Source of the DNA: Vibrio litoralis DSM 17657
GTDB taxonomy: Bacteria > Pseudomonadota > Gammaproteobacteria > Enterobacterales > Vibrionaceae
Direction: 5' to 3'
Assembly (NCBI RefSeq): GCF_000426765.1
Contig: NZ_KE384566.1
Location: forward strand, 124,001 to 188,000
Length of the DNA stretch: 64,000 nt
Positions 9,507-18,811 of this stretch are shown piece by piece (the first letter of the stretch is position 1; every line of letters begins with the position of its first letter). The position numbers and the translations under genes are program-made. Under the pieces are notes generated by a model that saw only the letters and a list, made by a program, of their open reading frames with translations, had not been told where the DNA came from and did no database searches.

Positions 9507-9637
9507 ATGAGACTTAATAAGCAATTTACTCTGTGGTTAAGGTATTCTATTTGTAGTTTATTGGTAACTCAGTTATAACTTTTACTAACATCGTCAATGG
9601 ATTGACGTGGATAATTCCAAACATCTAAGGAATGGAT

Positions 9638-10639
9638 ATGAAGGTACAACACTACGCAGGTTTGATATTACTGCTTTCTTCATCAATGGTGTCGGCTGCG
9701 GAAGCTTCTTCTGAATCAAAAGGAAAGTGGCACGAAGGTTTCTCTGGTACTGCGATGTTATTGTTTGGTGTTGCACAATCCGATTCTCAAGCAGATTCAG
9801 GAAACGACACTTTAGATTCGCTAGATGATAAAGGCGATACCAAAACCGAAGCTTTTATTTATCCGGTGGCCGCAAGTCAGGTTAATTACACCTTTAAGGG
9901 CGGTAACCAACAACTCTTCATGGGAGCCAGTAATGCGGATATCGCCCTCGGTCGCCCGAATTTTCAGATCGGTTATGGCCAGCATTTTGAACAGGTTGGC
10001 ACCTTCAAAATTTCATATATTCCCGGTTTATTGAAGAGTACTACTTGGGAAGATCCCTTCTTAGTTGGTAGTAAACGTCAAGAAACAGATCAACGTATCC
10101 AAGCCGCTCGATTTCAATATCAAGAGATTTTAGGCACTGGACTCGGCTTTGAATTGGCTACGGGTCAGAGAAAAATTGATGATGAATTAAGTGCGAGCAA
10201 TTATAACCCGGATGTTCAATCTCAATTAGATCGAGAAGGTGACCTTTATTACAGTGAGCTTTCCTATTTGACTCCGCTCACGCCACGATTATTCCTGCGC
10301 AGCTCTGTTGCCTATTTAAAACAAAATGCCAAAGGCGATGCAATGGCATCGGATACCTACACCGGCCAGCTAGTGGCGGTTCAGAAGTTCGATAGTTCGG
10401 CTTTAACCATAAGCATTAAATACCAATACTCTAAGTTTGATGACACTCACCCGATTTTTTTAGAAACTCGGGAAGATGATACTGTCGGTGTACTTGCGAC
10501 TTATACTTACGACAATATTTTTGACTGGCCTGGGGTGGGGGTTGCACTGATGGGTGGGTTTACTGAAAAAGTATCGAACATCGACTTTTATCAAAGTAGT
10601 AACCTAGTGTTAGCGAGTGGGGTTCGATATGTCTTCTAA
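9638..10639 (+). CDS. DUF2860 family outer-membrane protein
   Basis: A 333-residue protein with a signal peptide (cleavage near VSAAEA) and an alternating-residue pattern typical of beta barrels, ending in the aromatic VRYVF expected for BamA-dependent insertion. It resembles the DUF2860 family of vibrios, whose role is unknown. Two in-frame ATGs lie close together (9632, 9638); the second is preferred because TAAGG at 9626-9630 is then 7 bases away rather than 1. The next gene, also a barrel, starts 42 bases on, so they may be cotranscribed. Confidence 0.78.
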   Translation: MKVQHYAGLILLLSSSMVSAAEASSESKGKWHEGFSGTAMLLFGVAQSDSQADSGNDTLDSLDDKGDTKTEAFIYPVAASQVNYTFKGGNQQLFMGASNADIALGRPNFQIGYGQHFEQVGTFKISYIPGLLKSTTWEDPFLVGSKRQETDQRIQAARFQYQEILGTGLGFELATGQRKIDDELSASNYNPDVQSQLDREGDLYYSELSYLTPLTPRLFLRSSVAYLKQNAKGDAMASDTYTGQLVAVQKFDSSALTISIKYQYSKFDDTHPIFLETREDDTVGVLATYTYDNIFDWPGVGVALMGGFTEKVSNIDFYQSSNLVLASGVRYVF

Positions 10640-10681
10640 GTATGCTTCTTTTGCTATCGTGAATAACAGCGGTTAATCGTT

Positions 10682-11680
10682 ATGAGTAGGGTTAAATGGA
10701 TTTTACCGACTTCAATATTCATATTTCCCTTTGGGATGACTTCTGTTTGCGTGGCAGATGAATTAAAAAATATTGGGAAAAATTACTATGAGGAGCTATT
10801 AGCTTCAGCGGTGATTCTGTCTGATAGCGACCTCATTTCTTTAGGCATTAAAAGTTTTGATCCCAATGAAGTATTTAAAAGCGAAGATGAAAATTTAGGT
10901 GCTCAGAGCGCTTTAGATGCTCGTAAAAAAATATCGGTCTATAACTTACCTATCCATTTTGAAATAGCCGGTGCACATCCAGATTTTCAACATGATATTA
11001 CTTTGAAATTTAGCTATTTTTCATATAGTGAAAATATCAATTTAATCGAAAATGCTCCATCAGATCGCTTCAAGCAAGAAGTGTTTTCTACCTACCTATC
11101 GTACACCCTTGAGTACTCTATTACCGAGCGATGGAAGCTAGCCTACGGGGTCGGCTCTTATTTAATGTATGCCGATAATGATTACCGCTTTAGAAGTGCT
11201 GAATCACAACAAATTCAACCTCAGCTAGATCGCTCATTTTCAAATATGTCTATCTGGTCGACCTCTATTGAGCCGTATGTCGAATTTCATTATAACGTTG
11301 ATACTGGTTGGGGACGTTGGGCGTTAATGAGTCAATGGCACTATTTTGCTGGTGTAAACTGGGACAAAATAACAGAAGGATCTTACGGTACACCGGAAGG
11401 CTGGCGAGTGAGTAACGGGGTACAAGTTGAATATGATCTGGCAAATTTTGAGCAATTTAAACCTGCGTTGTATTCCAGTTTAAAACGTATCGATATTGGG
11501 CATGATGCCACCAGTATTCTACAAACTAATTCTTATTATGAAGCAGGTATCGGTATTACTTGGGCAAATGTCATTGATTGGGATTTTATTGATACCGTAG
11601 GCGTTGGTATTAACTTTAACTATGGTAGTTCGTTAAGAGGGGGAAGCTTGCTGTTCTATATTAACCCTTTTAATGGGTGA
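10682..11680 (+). CDS. Probable outer-membrane beta-barrel protein
   Basis: A 332-residue protein with a signal peptide (cleavage near SVCVADE) followed by many amphipathic strands rich in Tyr, Trp and Phe (for example LKFSYFSYSENI, TYLSYTLEYSI, WKLAYGVGSYLMY). It may belong to the solitary autotransporter-type barrel family of vibrios (Omp_AT), but I cannot confirm this. It ends LLFYINPFNG, not the usual terminal Phe. Its TGA overlaps the ATG of the next gene. With the DUF2860 barrel upstream and a PepSY membrane protein downstream, it may be part of an envelope or metal-related cluster. Confidence 0.62.
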   Translation: MSRVKWILPTSIFIFPFGMTSVCVADELKNIGKNYYEELLASAVILSDSDLISLGIKSFDPNEVFKSEDENLGAQSALDARKKISVYNLPIHFEIAGAHPDFQHDITLKFSYFSYSENINLIENAPSDRFKQEVFSTYLSYTLEYSITERWKLAYGVGSYLMYADNDYRFRSAESQQIQPQLDRSFSNMSIWSTSIEPYVEFHYNVDTGWGRWALMSQWHYFAGVNWDKITEGSYGTPEGWRVSNGVQVEYDLANFEQFKPALYSSLKRIDIGHDATSILQTNSYYEAGIGITWANVIDWDFIDTVGVGINFNYGSSLRGGSLLFYINPFNG

Positions 11681-12054
11681 TGGTTATTGAATCAATGAAT
11701 CTATACCGATTAAAAAATAAATGGTTTATTAAGCTCTGCTTGTTAAATTGTTTGATTATTTTTTCTATGCCGGCCGTTAACGCTCACAGTGGCGTAAATG
11801 GGGTATGGGAAACACTTTGTACTTTTAATGGGGTGAAATTAGTACAAGTTGAAGGTGAGTCAGAACATTTACAACCGTCTTCTTCTGGTCACTGCGTTTT
11901 CACTTGCGCGTTAGAGGTTGATGTCAGTGATGTTCAATTTCTAAGCCAATATCGAATCATACAAACCCTAGCTTTTAAGCAACCACCACTGCCAAATGAA
12001 AATGACTTTTATCCATTTGGTAGCCCACCTAGAGCCCCGCCTCAACCATCATAA
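11680..12054 (+). CDS. Small exported protein, DUF2946-like
   Basis: About 124 residues with a signal peptide (LLNCLIIFSMPAVNA, cleavage before HSG). The mature part contains WETLCTFNGVKLVQ and SGHCVFTCAL, a spacing of cysteines with a histidine like the DUF2946 family, which often lies beside PepSY or TonB-type copper or iron genes. The C-terminus is proline-rich. The ATG at 11680 overlaps the previous stop (TGATG), suggesting translational coupling; an ATG at 11695 is also possible. Followed by the PepSY pseudogene, which supports a metal-related context. Confidence 0.6.
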   Translation: MVIESMNLYRLKNKWFIKLCLLNCLIIFSMPAVNAHSGVNGVWETLCTFNGVKLVQVEGESEHLQPSSSGHCVFTCALEVDVSDVQFLSQYRIIQTLAFKQPPLPNENDFYPFGSPPRAPPQPS

Positions 12055-12075
12055 TTTATCTATTCGATGTAAGCT

Positions 12076-12115
12076 TATACCCAAGTTGGAACTGTTTATT
12101 AATACGCTTGGGTAT
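12076..12115. repeat. Short inverted repeat with 267-bp-element termini
   Basis: TATACCCAAG at 12076-12085 and CTTGGGTAT at 12107-12115 form an inverted pair around 21 bases. The arms match the ends of the 267-bp elements, so this may be an internally deleted copy. It lies between the DUF2946-like gene and the PepSY gene. Confidence 0.55.
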
Positions 12116-12148
12116 TGGTATGATTTTATTATGATTTAAGGAAATATC

Positions 12149-13612
12149 ATGCATTCTGCTACTCGCAGTGTTCAGCAAGGCGTGGTTAACTCTGCGCAAG
12201 AAAAAAGAAACTTTTATTTTATGGCTTGGCGTTGGCACTTTTACGCTGGGTTATTTGTGGTGCCCTTTATGTGCATGCTCGCGATCACCGGGCTTATTAT
12301 GTTGTATGGCCCACAAATAGAGTCGGCTCAATATGGTGATAAGATTTATGTTGAGCCGTTATCTTCTCAAGTTGAGGCGAGTGAGCAACTAGCAGCGGTT
12401 CAGTTAGCCTACCCTGATAGTACAGTGAAAGAGTTTATTCCAGCTCATGCTGCCAATGAAGCAAACCGCTTTGCCATCGTAAAACCGGATGGAACGGGCT
12501 GGTTTGTGTTAGTTAACCAATATACCGGGCAATTACAGGGAGAGATTGACCGCGATAACTTATACGCTTTAGCCAATGAGATTCATGGCACTTTATTGAT
12601 TGGTGATTTAGGCGATAGGCTAATTGAAATTGCAGCAAGTTTAGCGATTGTCTTACTTATTACGGGTTTATACATGTGGTGGCCAAGAGACAATGCCAGT
12701 AAAGCTGGTTTTTTCAAAATAAGGCTGCAAAGTGGTAAACGTATTTTTTGGCGCGATCTTCATGCCAATATTGGTGGGGTAACCAGTCTTTTTTTACTGT
12801 TCTTTTTGATTACAGGGTTATCTTGGGCTGGAATATGGGGCGGTAAGCTCGTATAAGGTTGGTCTACCTTCCCAGCTGAAAAATATTATGGTATTCCAGT
12901 ATCAGACAAAACGCATGCCAGTATGAACCACGGCAATGAAAAAGAAGTCCCTTGGAATCTTGAGCAAGCTCCGATGCCGATATCAGATAAGAAATTAGAT
13001 AGTGAGCCTCAAGACGTTGATCTACACGCGGCTCATAATATGACTATGCCTAAAGCGCAATACAGTGTCGCAGCGCAAGATCTCGATACAGTGATAAACA
13101 CCGGACAACAATTGGGTTTCGGTTACTTCCGAGTGATGTTACCAACCGATGATACTGGCGTTTATACTTTGTCTGCCGATACGATTAGTGGTGATATTCA
13201 TGATCCGACTCAAGATCGTACCGTTCATATTGACCAATATTCTAAGCAAACCATTATCGATTTTAATTGGGATGATTATGCTCTAATGGCCAAGTTTATG
13301 GCGGCGGGTGTAGGGTTGCATGAAGGTGAACTCGGCTGGTGGAATAAAGCATTAAATACTGCGCTTTGCCTAATGTTTATGTTTATCTCGGTGAGTGGTG
13401 TGGTGATGTGGTGGCTACGCAAACCCTCTGGCGCTGGAAGATTAGTGCCTCCGCCTATGCCCAAAGATACTCGATTATGGAAAGTTGGCACGTTTGTTAT
13501 GATTATTACTTCTGTCGCTTTCCCTATGGCAGGATTGGCGATTATAAGTATGCTGTTACTCGACTTTATTGTGTTATCACGAATTCCTGTAATTGCTAGA
13601 TTGGTGAAATAG
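12149..13612 (+). pseudogene. PepSY-associated membrane protein, split by an in-frame stop
   Basis: The two open segments 12149-12856 and 12923-13612 are the same reading frame, separated only by a TAA at 12854-12856 (codon 236). Translated through the stop, the 487-residue product is a normal PepSY_TM protein: WRWHFYAGLFVVPFMCMLAITG (TM1), LLITGLYMWWPR, GGVTSLFLLFFLITGLSWAGIWGGKLV, then *GWSTFPAEKYYG, SDKTHASMNHG, and C-terminal WWNKALNTALCLMFMFISVSGVVMWW. Relatives have Gln at the stop, so one CAA/CAG to TAA change explains it. The gene has AAGGA before its ATG. The truncated product keeps the first three helices. Such proteins are linked to iron or copper uptake and reduction. A sequencing error cannot be ruled out. 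Confidence 0.88.
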
Positions 13613-13627
13613 CCTTAAGTTTTAATT

Positions 13628-13710
13628 TTAAAAAGCCGCAGCACTGAAGTTTTCGAAGCACTAGTTTTCGCAGTGCTAATTTGAAAGTGACTGCGGCTTT
13701 ATTTTTTTTC
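13628..13710. terminator. Terminator with nested stems between convergent genes
   Basis: AAAGCCGCAG at 13632 pairs with CTGCGGCTTT at 13691-13700, enclosing a second pair AGCACTG/CAGTGCT. A T run follows on the plus strand and an A run precedes it, so it can stop transcription from either side. Confidence 0.8.
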
Positions 13711-13744
13711 GAGTTAAGCGAAAGATAGGCGTTATGGTTCGTGA

Positions 13745-13933
13745 CTATCTAAATTGTTTCACTTCAGGCAAGTAATCAAATCCGGCACTAGCAAGTTTGT
13801 TGATTAAGGCTTGTTTATCAATATCAAAAGCTTTGACTAGGTTATCTAGATCACCATATTCGTCGCGTAATTTCATATTGACGATACTCATCAGCATCAC
13901 TGGATCCATGCTTTCAAAATTGGCTAAATTCAT
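13745..13933 (-). CDS. DUF4250 family small protein
   Basis: A 62-residue protein starting MNLANFESMDPVMLMSIVNMK and ending YLPEVKQFR, matching the compact DUF4250 family of unknown function seen in gammaproteobacteria and Firmicutes. It is helical, with no membrane segment. The start has a GGAGAA ribosome site. It lies 27 bases after yaeP on the same strand and may be cotranscribed with it. Confidence 0.85.
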   Translation of the reverse strand: MNLANFESMDPVMLMSIVNMKLRDEYGDLDNLVKAFDIDKQALINKLASAGFDYLPEVKQFR

Positions 13934-13960
13934 GGCAATTCTCCTTAAGCTTGAGTGATA

Positions 13961-14167
13961 CTAGTCTTCAAAATCTGAAATTAACAAATTGGCTGCAGCA
14001 AAGGCCGCTCGCTCACGTGTTTCTTTTGGCAGGTTTTCATCGGCGGCGATATCGTTGAAGGTTTTTACCGCGCAAGTGATGGCTTGAGGAATGTAGCCTT
14101 GATCGCCACTACCAATTTGAGCATAGAGTTCGCGAACTAAATCGCAGCAGTCATAAATTTTCATCAT
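13961..14167 (-). CDS. yaeP: UPF0253 family protein YaeP
   Basis: About 68 residues ([23 protein letters not shown]...[15 protein letters not shown]), matching E. coli YaeP along its length, including the GYIPQA and AAFAAANLL segments. The function is unknown. The start at 14167 or 14164 follows AGAGAA; an upstream in-frame start at 14227 would run through the proS terminator and is rejected. Its position next to proS and trmO is like the E. coli yaeB-proS-...-yaeP region. Confidence 0.87.
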   Translation of the reverse strand: MMKIYDCCDLVRELYAQIGSGDQGYIPQAITCAVKTFNDIAADENLPKETRERAAFAAANLLISDFED

Positions 14168-14190
14168 TTTCTCTGTAAAATTAAGTGATA

Positions 14191-14218
14191 AAAAAGGCGA
14201 ACCTAAGCTCGCCTTTTT
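14191..14218 (-). terminator. Rho-independent terminator of proS
   Basis: AAAAAGGCGA pairs with TCGCCTTTTT around an 8-base loop, 13 bases past the proS stop. It is symmetrical and lies between proS and yaeP. Confidence 0.85.
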
Positions 14219-14230
14219 ATTCTTCATTAA

Positions 14231-15946
14231 TTATTTGATTTGAGCTTTTAGGTGCTCGACGATGTTATCCATCGCAATCGCTACTTTGTCGCCATTTTTG
14301 CGATCTTTATATTCAAAGTTGCCTTCATCCATACTGCGATCACCGATCACAACCGTATGAGGAATACCGATTAACTCGATATCTTTGAACATCACACCCG
14401 GACGCTCTTTGCGATCATCAAACAATACTTCAATACCAGCGGCGGTTAGTTCTGCGTACAGTTTTTCTGCCGCTTCTTTAACGCGCTCTGATTTGTGCAT
14501 ATTCATTGGAACGATAGCCACTTGGAATGGGGCAATTGCATCTGGCCAAATAATGCCTGAATCATCGTGGTTTTGCTCAATCGCAGCAGCCACAACGCGT
14601 GTTACACCAATGCCGTAACAACCCATTTCTAGAATGACGTTCTTGCCGTTTGAATCAAGTACGCCACAGTTCATTTTTTCTGAGTAGTTAGTACCTAATT
14701 GGAAGATATGACCGACTTCGATACCACGCTTAAGTTGTAGTGTGCCTTTACCACATGGGCTTGGATCGCCTTCAACTACGTTACGTAAGTCTTCAACCTG
14801 ACCAAGCTCAACGTCACGACCCCAGTTGATTCCGAAGTAGTGTTTGTCATCAATGTTCGCGCCTGCGCCGAAATCACTCATTACCGCGACTGCACGATCA
14901 ACGATAAAGGGTAGCTCAAGACCAACAGGGCCAAGTGAGCCAGGACCTGCACCAACTAGCTGACGAATTTCTTCTTCGCTTGCCATTTCTAAAGGAGCAG
15001 CAACTTGTGGTAGGTTTTCCGCTTTGATTTCGTTGAGTTCGTGATCGCCACGAATGATAAGCGCAATGATCGGTGCATCGACTTCATCAGAGGCTTTAAC
15101 GAATAGTGTTTTAACGGTTTTTTCAATCGCTAGGCCGTGCTGTTCAACAAGCTCTGCAATGGTTTTTGCATTTGGCGTATCGACTAGTGTCATTTCTTGG
15201 CTTGGAGCTGCACGTTCTGTTGTTGGTGCTAGTGCTTCTGCTTTTTCGATGTTCGCTGCGTAGTCTGATTCGGTTGAGAACACGATCAAATCTTCGCCAC
15301 TTTCGGCTAATACGTGGAATTCTTGAGAACCGTTACCACCGATCGCGCCGCTGTCGGCTAGAACTGGACGGTAGTCTAAGCCCATGCGGTCGAATGCTTT
15401 ACAGTAAGCATCGTGCATCGCATCGTAAGATTGTTGTAAACCATCTTTATCGATATCAAAGCTGTAAGCATCCATCATTGAGAATTCACGAGAACGCATG
15501 ACACCAAAACGTGGACGACGCTCATCACGGAATTTGGTTTGGATTTGATATAGGTTCAAAGGAAGTTGTTTGTACGAGCTTACTTCGTTACGAACAAGGC
15601 TAGTGATCACTTCTTCAGCCGTTGGGCTAAGCACGAATGGGCGAGAGTGGCGATCGGTAAAGCGAAGTAGTTCAGGGCCCATTTTTTCAGAGCGGCCTGT
15701 TTCTTCCCATAGCTCAAACGGTTGAACTACCGGCATTAAGGTTTCAATTGCACCTGCATTGTTGATTTCTTCACGAATAATGGTTTCAACTTTACGCAGT
15801 ACGCGTAGACCGGTTGGTAGCCAAGTGTAAAGACCTGAAGCTAGTTTACGGATCATACCGGCACGTAGCATCAGCTGGTGGCTGATCACTTCTGCATCGT
15901 TTGGCGTTTCTTTTAGTGTAGAAACAAGGTATTTGCTGGTGCGCAT
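14231..15946 (-). CDS. proS: Prolyl-tRNA synthetase
   Basis: A 571-residue class II aminoacyl-tRNA synthetase charging tRNA-Pro; the length matches E. coli ProS (572). Visible: the class II core with [17 protein letters not shown], motif 2 [26 protein letters not shown], the bacterial-type insertion editing domain (about 225-385) with [13 protein letters not shown], motif 3 [18 protein letters not shown], and the C-terminal anticodon-binding domain. The editing domain removes mischarged Ala-tRNA-Pro. The ATG gives the conserved [15 protein letters not shown] start. It lies between trmO and yaeP on the same strand. Confidence 0.98.
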   Translation of the reverse strand: MRTSKYLVSTLKETPNDAEVISHQLMLRAGMIRKLASGLYTWLPTGLRVLRKVETIIREEINNAGAIETLMPVVQPFELWEETGRSEKMGPELLRFTDRHSRPFVLSPTAEEVITSLVRNEVSSYKQLPLNLYQIQTKFRDERRPRFGVMRSREFSMMDAYSFDIDKDGLQQSYDAMHDAYCKAFDRMGLDYRPVLADSGAIGGNGSQEFHVLAESGEDLIVFSTESDYAANIEKAEALAPTTERAAPSQEMTLVDTPNAKTIAELVEQHGLAIEKTVKTLFVKASDEVDAPIIALIIRGDHELNEIKAENLPQVAAPLEMASEEEIRQLVGAGPGSLGPVGLELPFIVDRAVAVMSDFGAGANIDDKHYFGINWGRDVELGQVEDLRNVVEGDPSPCGKGTLQLKRGIEVGHIFQLGTNYSEKMNCGVLDSNGKNVILEMGCYGIGVTRVVAAAIEQNHDDSGIIWPDAIAPFQVAIVPMNMHKSERVKEAAEKLYAELTAAGIEVLFDDRKERPGVMFKDIELIGIPHTVVIGDRSMDEGNFEYKDRKNGDKVAIAMDNIVEHLKAQIK

Positions 15947-16038
15947 TTTTGTACCCGCTTATTTATAGAGTGTTAATAATTGAATGCCAAAATCAAAGAG
16001 GCAATTTAGCCCGTAATAATAGCAGCACTGAGGTTTTC

Positions 16039-16770
16039 TCAAAAGTGTTCGATAGAAGTTACATGGATGAAATTGCGATTTATTTCCAGATTATGGCTGC
16101 TGTCATCGCTTTCTACTTTAAATTTAACGTTTAGGTCGAATAAGTGAGTGGAATACTCTTTGTCATCCGCTTTGTTTTTCTTGTAAGCCGGACGAGGATC
16201 TTGCGCTAAAACTTGCTCTATCACCGCCTGAATATGCTGACCATTTGAGTGTGCTTTCAAGCTTAATTGTGCGGAAGTCGAAAACACCACCGGCAATACA
16301 TCCGGCTCACTTTCTGCAAATCCACCAATGGCATCGATAATCGAGTCAGAGTAGGGGATGTAAGGTTTGATATCGATGATGGGTGTGCCATCCACTAAAT
16401 CAACACTGCCTAGTTCTATCCAGGTTTGATTACCTTGTTGCGTGATGCCTTTTATTTCTACCGCAGACATGCCTATGCCATTGGGTCGAAATGTTGATCG
16501 TGAAGCAAATACGCCAATTCTTTCATTGCCACCTAACCTAGGAGGACGAACAGTCGGCTTCCAACCTGCCTCTAGGTTTTGATCAAATAAGAATAATAAC
16601 CACACATGGCTAAATTGCTCTAAACCACGCACTGCTTCCGGTGAGTTGGCTTCACCGAGTAACTCAACTCGTGCGTTGGCGGCAGGCGCTAGTCTAGGCT
16701 GCCTTGGCACTGAAAATTTTTCTTTATAAGGAGAGTGGATTCTCCCTATGGGATCAATGGAATAAGTCAT
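16039..16770 (-). CDS. trmO: tRNA (N6-threonylcarbamoyladenosine-37-N6)-methyltransferase
   Basis: TrmO (YaeB, TsaA) methylates t6A37 to m6t6A in threonine tRNAs using S-adenosylmethionine. The 243 residues match the family: IGRIHSPYKEKFSVPRQPRL at the N-terminus, FSHVWLLFLFDQN, RPNGIGMSAVEI, and DLVDGTPIIDIKPYIPYSD. Its position beside proS is as in E. coli. The start has an AAAG-type site and gives the usual short N-terminus. Confidence is high from family motifs and context. Confidence 0.95.
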   Translation of the reverse strand: MTYSIDPIGRIHSPYKEKFSVPRQPRLAPAANARVELLGEANSPEAVRGLEQFSHVWLLFLFDQNLEAGWKPTVRPPRLGGNERIGVFASRSTFRPNGIGMSAVEIKGITQQGNQTWIELGSVDLVDGTPIIDIKPYIPYSDSIIDAIGGFAESEPDVLPVVFSTSAQLSLKAHSNGQHIQAVIEQVLAQDPRPAYKKNKADDKEYSTHLFDLNVKFKVESDDSSHNLEINRNFIHVTSIEHF

Positions 16771-17106
16771 GGCTTTAGTTTGTTAAACATTGGTAGGTTA
16801 ATCATAACGATAAATAAACGGCGATGGAAAATAATCTACCATTGATCTAGATCACACTTTTTATAAAGTTGTTTCATAGCTAAATTTTATTCAATTAGAG
16901 TAAGTTTTAACCTATATAGTTCTGCTATTTTATTGAAATTACAATTTTTACTGTTTAACTTTAGTTCTATTGCTGACTTTATATTTCAATGTTGTCACAC
17001 TTATTAACATTTTATGCTTTTCTCGATTATATTGAGTCACGTACTCTTAGCGACCTTTTGTTATACCAGTGTTAAAACGCTGGATGTCATTGACTAGGAG
17101 GTCCCG
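16771..17106. other. Intergenic region between trmO and the AbgT gene
   Basis: 336 bp without a gene. It holds a CRP-like palindrome (16841-16856), a very AT-rich stretch, an imperfect stem CCAGTGTT/AACGCTGG near 17066-17083 and a strong TAGGAGG ribosome site just before the AbgT start. Promoters for both divergent genes must lie here, but I cannot assign -35 and -10 boxes with confidence. Confidence 0.6.
16841..16856. promoter_or_regulatory. CRP-like operator
   Basis: ATTGATCTAGATCACA matches the symmetric CRP consensus TGTGATCTAGATCACA at 14 of 16 positions. It is 71 bp upstream of trmO and 251 bp upstream of the AbgT transporter. It may act on either gene; a catabolite-controlled transporter would be plausible. 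Confidence 0.65.
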
Positions 17107-18696
17107 ATGACAACTCAAAATTCGAGTAAGCCGTATGGCTCGAAGAAAACGCTTTTTACCCGCTTTTTAGACTCGGTTGAATACTTAGGAAACCTATTAC
17201 CCCATCCCATCACTTTATTTGCCATTTTTTGTGTCGCTATCCTGATTTCATCTGGGATCGCCGGCTATTTTGGGGTATCGGTTGTTGATCCACGCCCTGA
17301 AGGGGCAAGTGGCCGTTCTGCCGATGGTATTATCCATGTTGTGAGCTTACTTAATGCAGAAGGCTTACAGCTAATCGTGACCAATTTGGTGAAAAATTTC
17401 ACCGGTTTCGCCCCTCTAGGTACGGTACTTGTTGCTATGCTGGGGGTGGCCATTGCTGAACACTCTGGCCTTTTATCTGCTGCAATGCGTGGCATGGTTA
17501 TGGGTGCCTCTAAGCGTATGGTCACGTTTACGGTTATCTTTGCTGGTATTATTTCTAATACGGCTTCTGAGCTTGGCTATGTGGTACTTATCCCTCTTGC
17601 TGCGATGTTATTCCATTCACTAGGTCGTCACCCATTAGCGGGCTTAGCGGCTGCGTTTGCGGGGGTTTCTGGTGGGTATTCTGCCAACTTATTGATTGGT
17701 ACGGTTGATCCACTGCTTTCTGGTATTACAGAGTCGGCAGCACAAATGATTGACCCAACTTATACGGTTGGTCCTGAAGTGAATTGGTACTTTATGTTCA
17801 TTTCGACTTTCTTTATTACAATTGTAGGTGCTTTCGTTACTGAGAAAATTGTTGAGCCTAAGCTAGGTGAATACAAAATTGAGGAAGCGGCTGAAGATTT
17901 ATCGCAAGATAAAATGGGCAAAATCACCGATATTGAAAAGAAAGGCTTAAAAATGGCAGGCCTTGCGACGCTCGTTGTTTGTGCGTTGTTAGCGTGGACG
18001 ATTGTTCCTGAAAATGGCGTGTTACGTAATCCTGTGACAGGCGAAGTGGCCGGTTCTCCATTCTTGAAGAGCATTGTGGCTTTCATTTTTGTCTTCTTTG
18101 CTATTCCGGGTTTTGTTTACGGTAAAGTAACGGGCAGCATGAAAAGTGATCGCGATGTGATTAATGCAATGTCAAAATCGATGTCTTCAATGGGTATGTA
18201 CATTGTGTTGGTGTTCTTTGCGGCGCAATTTGTTGCGTTCTTTAAGTGGACCAACTTTGGTCAAGTATTCGCGGTTGGTGGAGCAGACTTCTTACAAACC
18301 GTCGGCTTAACTGGCCCAGCGTTGTTCTTTGCTTTCATCATTATGTGTGGCTTTATCAACTTAATGATCGGTTCTGCATCGGCTCAGTGGGCGGTAACCG
18401 CACCTATCTTTATCCCAATGTTGATGCTAGTCGGTTATGCACCAGAAACCATTCAAGCGGCTTACCGTATTGGTGACTCGGTAACGAACTTAATCACGCC
18501 TATGATGAGTTACTTTGGCTTGATTCTGGCTGTGGCATCGCGTTATGTGAAGAACCTAGGTATTGGTACGCTAATCGCAACCATGCTTCCATATACGCTA
18601 TGTTTCTTAGTGGGTTGGAGCATCTTGTTCTACATCTGGGTATTCGTATTTGGTCTACCTGTAGGTCCTGGTGCAGCGACGTACTATACGCCTTAA
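17107..18696 (+). CDS. AbgT family transporter
   Basis: A 529-residue inner-membrane protein with 11-13 hydrophobic segments, starting with a cytosolic stretch and LLPHPITLFAIFCVAILISSG. Signature segments include NFTGFAPLGTVLVAMLGVAIAEHSGL, NTASELGYVVLIPLAAMLF, GVSGGYSANLLIGTVDPLLSG, and GSASAQWAVTAPIFIPMLM. The family imports p-aminobenzoyl-glutamate in E. coli, while Neisseria and Alcanivorax members export sulfonamides or p-aminobenzoate; the substrate here cannot be told. No abgA or abgB hydrolase lies next to it. A very strong TAGGAGG site precedes the ATG, and a terminator follows. Confidence 0.92.
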   Translation: MTTQNSSKPYGSKKTLFTRFLDSVEYLGNLLPHPITLFAIFCVAILISSGIAGYFGVSVVDPRPEGASGRSADGIIHVVSLLNAEGLQLIVTNLVKNFTGFAPLGTVLVAMLGVAIAEHSGLLSAAMRGMVMGASKRMVTFTVIFAGIISNTASELGYVVLIPLAAMLFHSLGRHPLAGLAAAFAGVSGGYSANLLIGTVDPLLSGITESAAQMIDPTYTVGPEVNWYFMFISTFFITIVGAFVTEKIVEPKLGEYKIEEAAEDLSQDKMGKITDIEKKGLKMAGLATLVVCALLAWTIVPENGVLRNPVTGEVAGSPFLKSIVAFIFVFFAIPGFVYGKVTGSMKSDRDVINAMSKSMSSMGMYIVLVFFAAQFVAFFKWTNFGQVFAVGGADFLQTVGLTGPALFFAFIIMCGFINLMIGSASAQWAVTAPIFIPMLMLVGYAPETIQAAYRIGDSVTNLITPMMSYFGLILAVASRYVKNLGIGTLIATMLPYTLCFLVGWSILFYIWVFVFGLPVGPGAATYYTP

Positions 18697-18728
18697 GATA
18701 TCGTTATAACGTCATTTGAAGCGTTAAC

Positions 18729-18769
18729 AAAAATCCCCAAACGATGTTGAATTGCTTGGGGATTTTTTA
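18729..18769. terminator. Terminator between the AbgT gene and the desaturase
   Basis: AAAATCCCCAA pairs with TTGGGGATTTT, followed by more T; the A run on the other side makes it bidirectional between convergent genes. Confidence 0.9.
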
Positions 18770-18811
18770 TGCATGAAGCTATAATATGAAGCTATGTAAG
18801 TGGATTGGAGC

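Noticed and set aside
12923-13612. Independent gene downstream of the PepSY N-terminal half
   Set aside because: It is the same frame as 12149-12856, continuing the same family; no ribosome site precedes its ATG.
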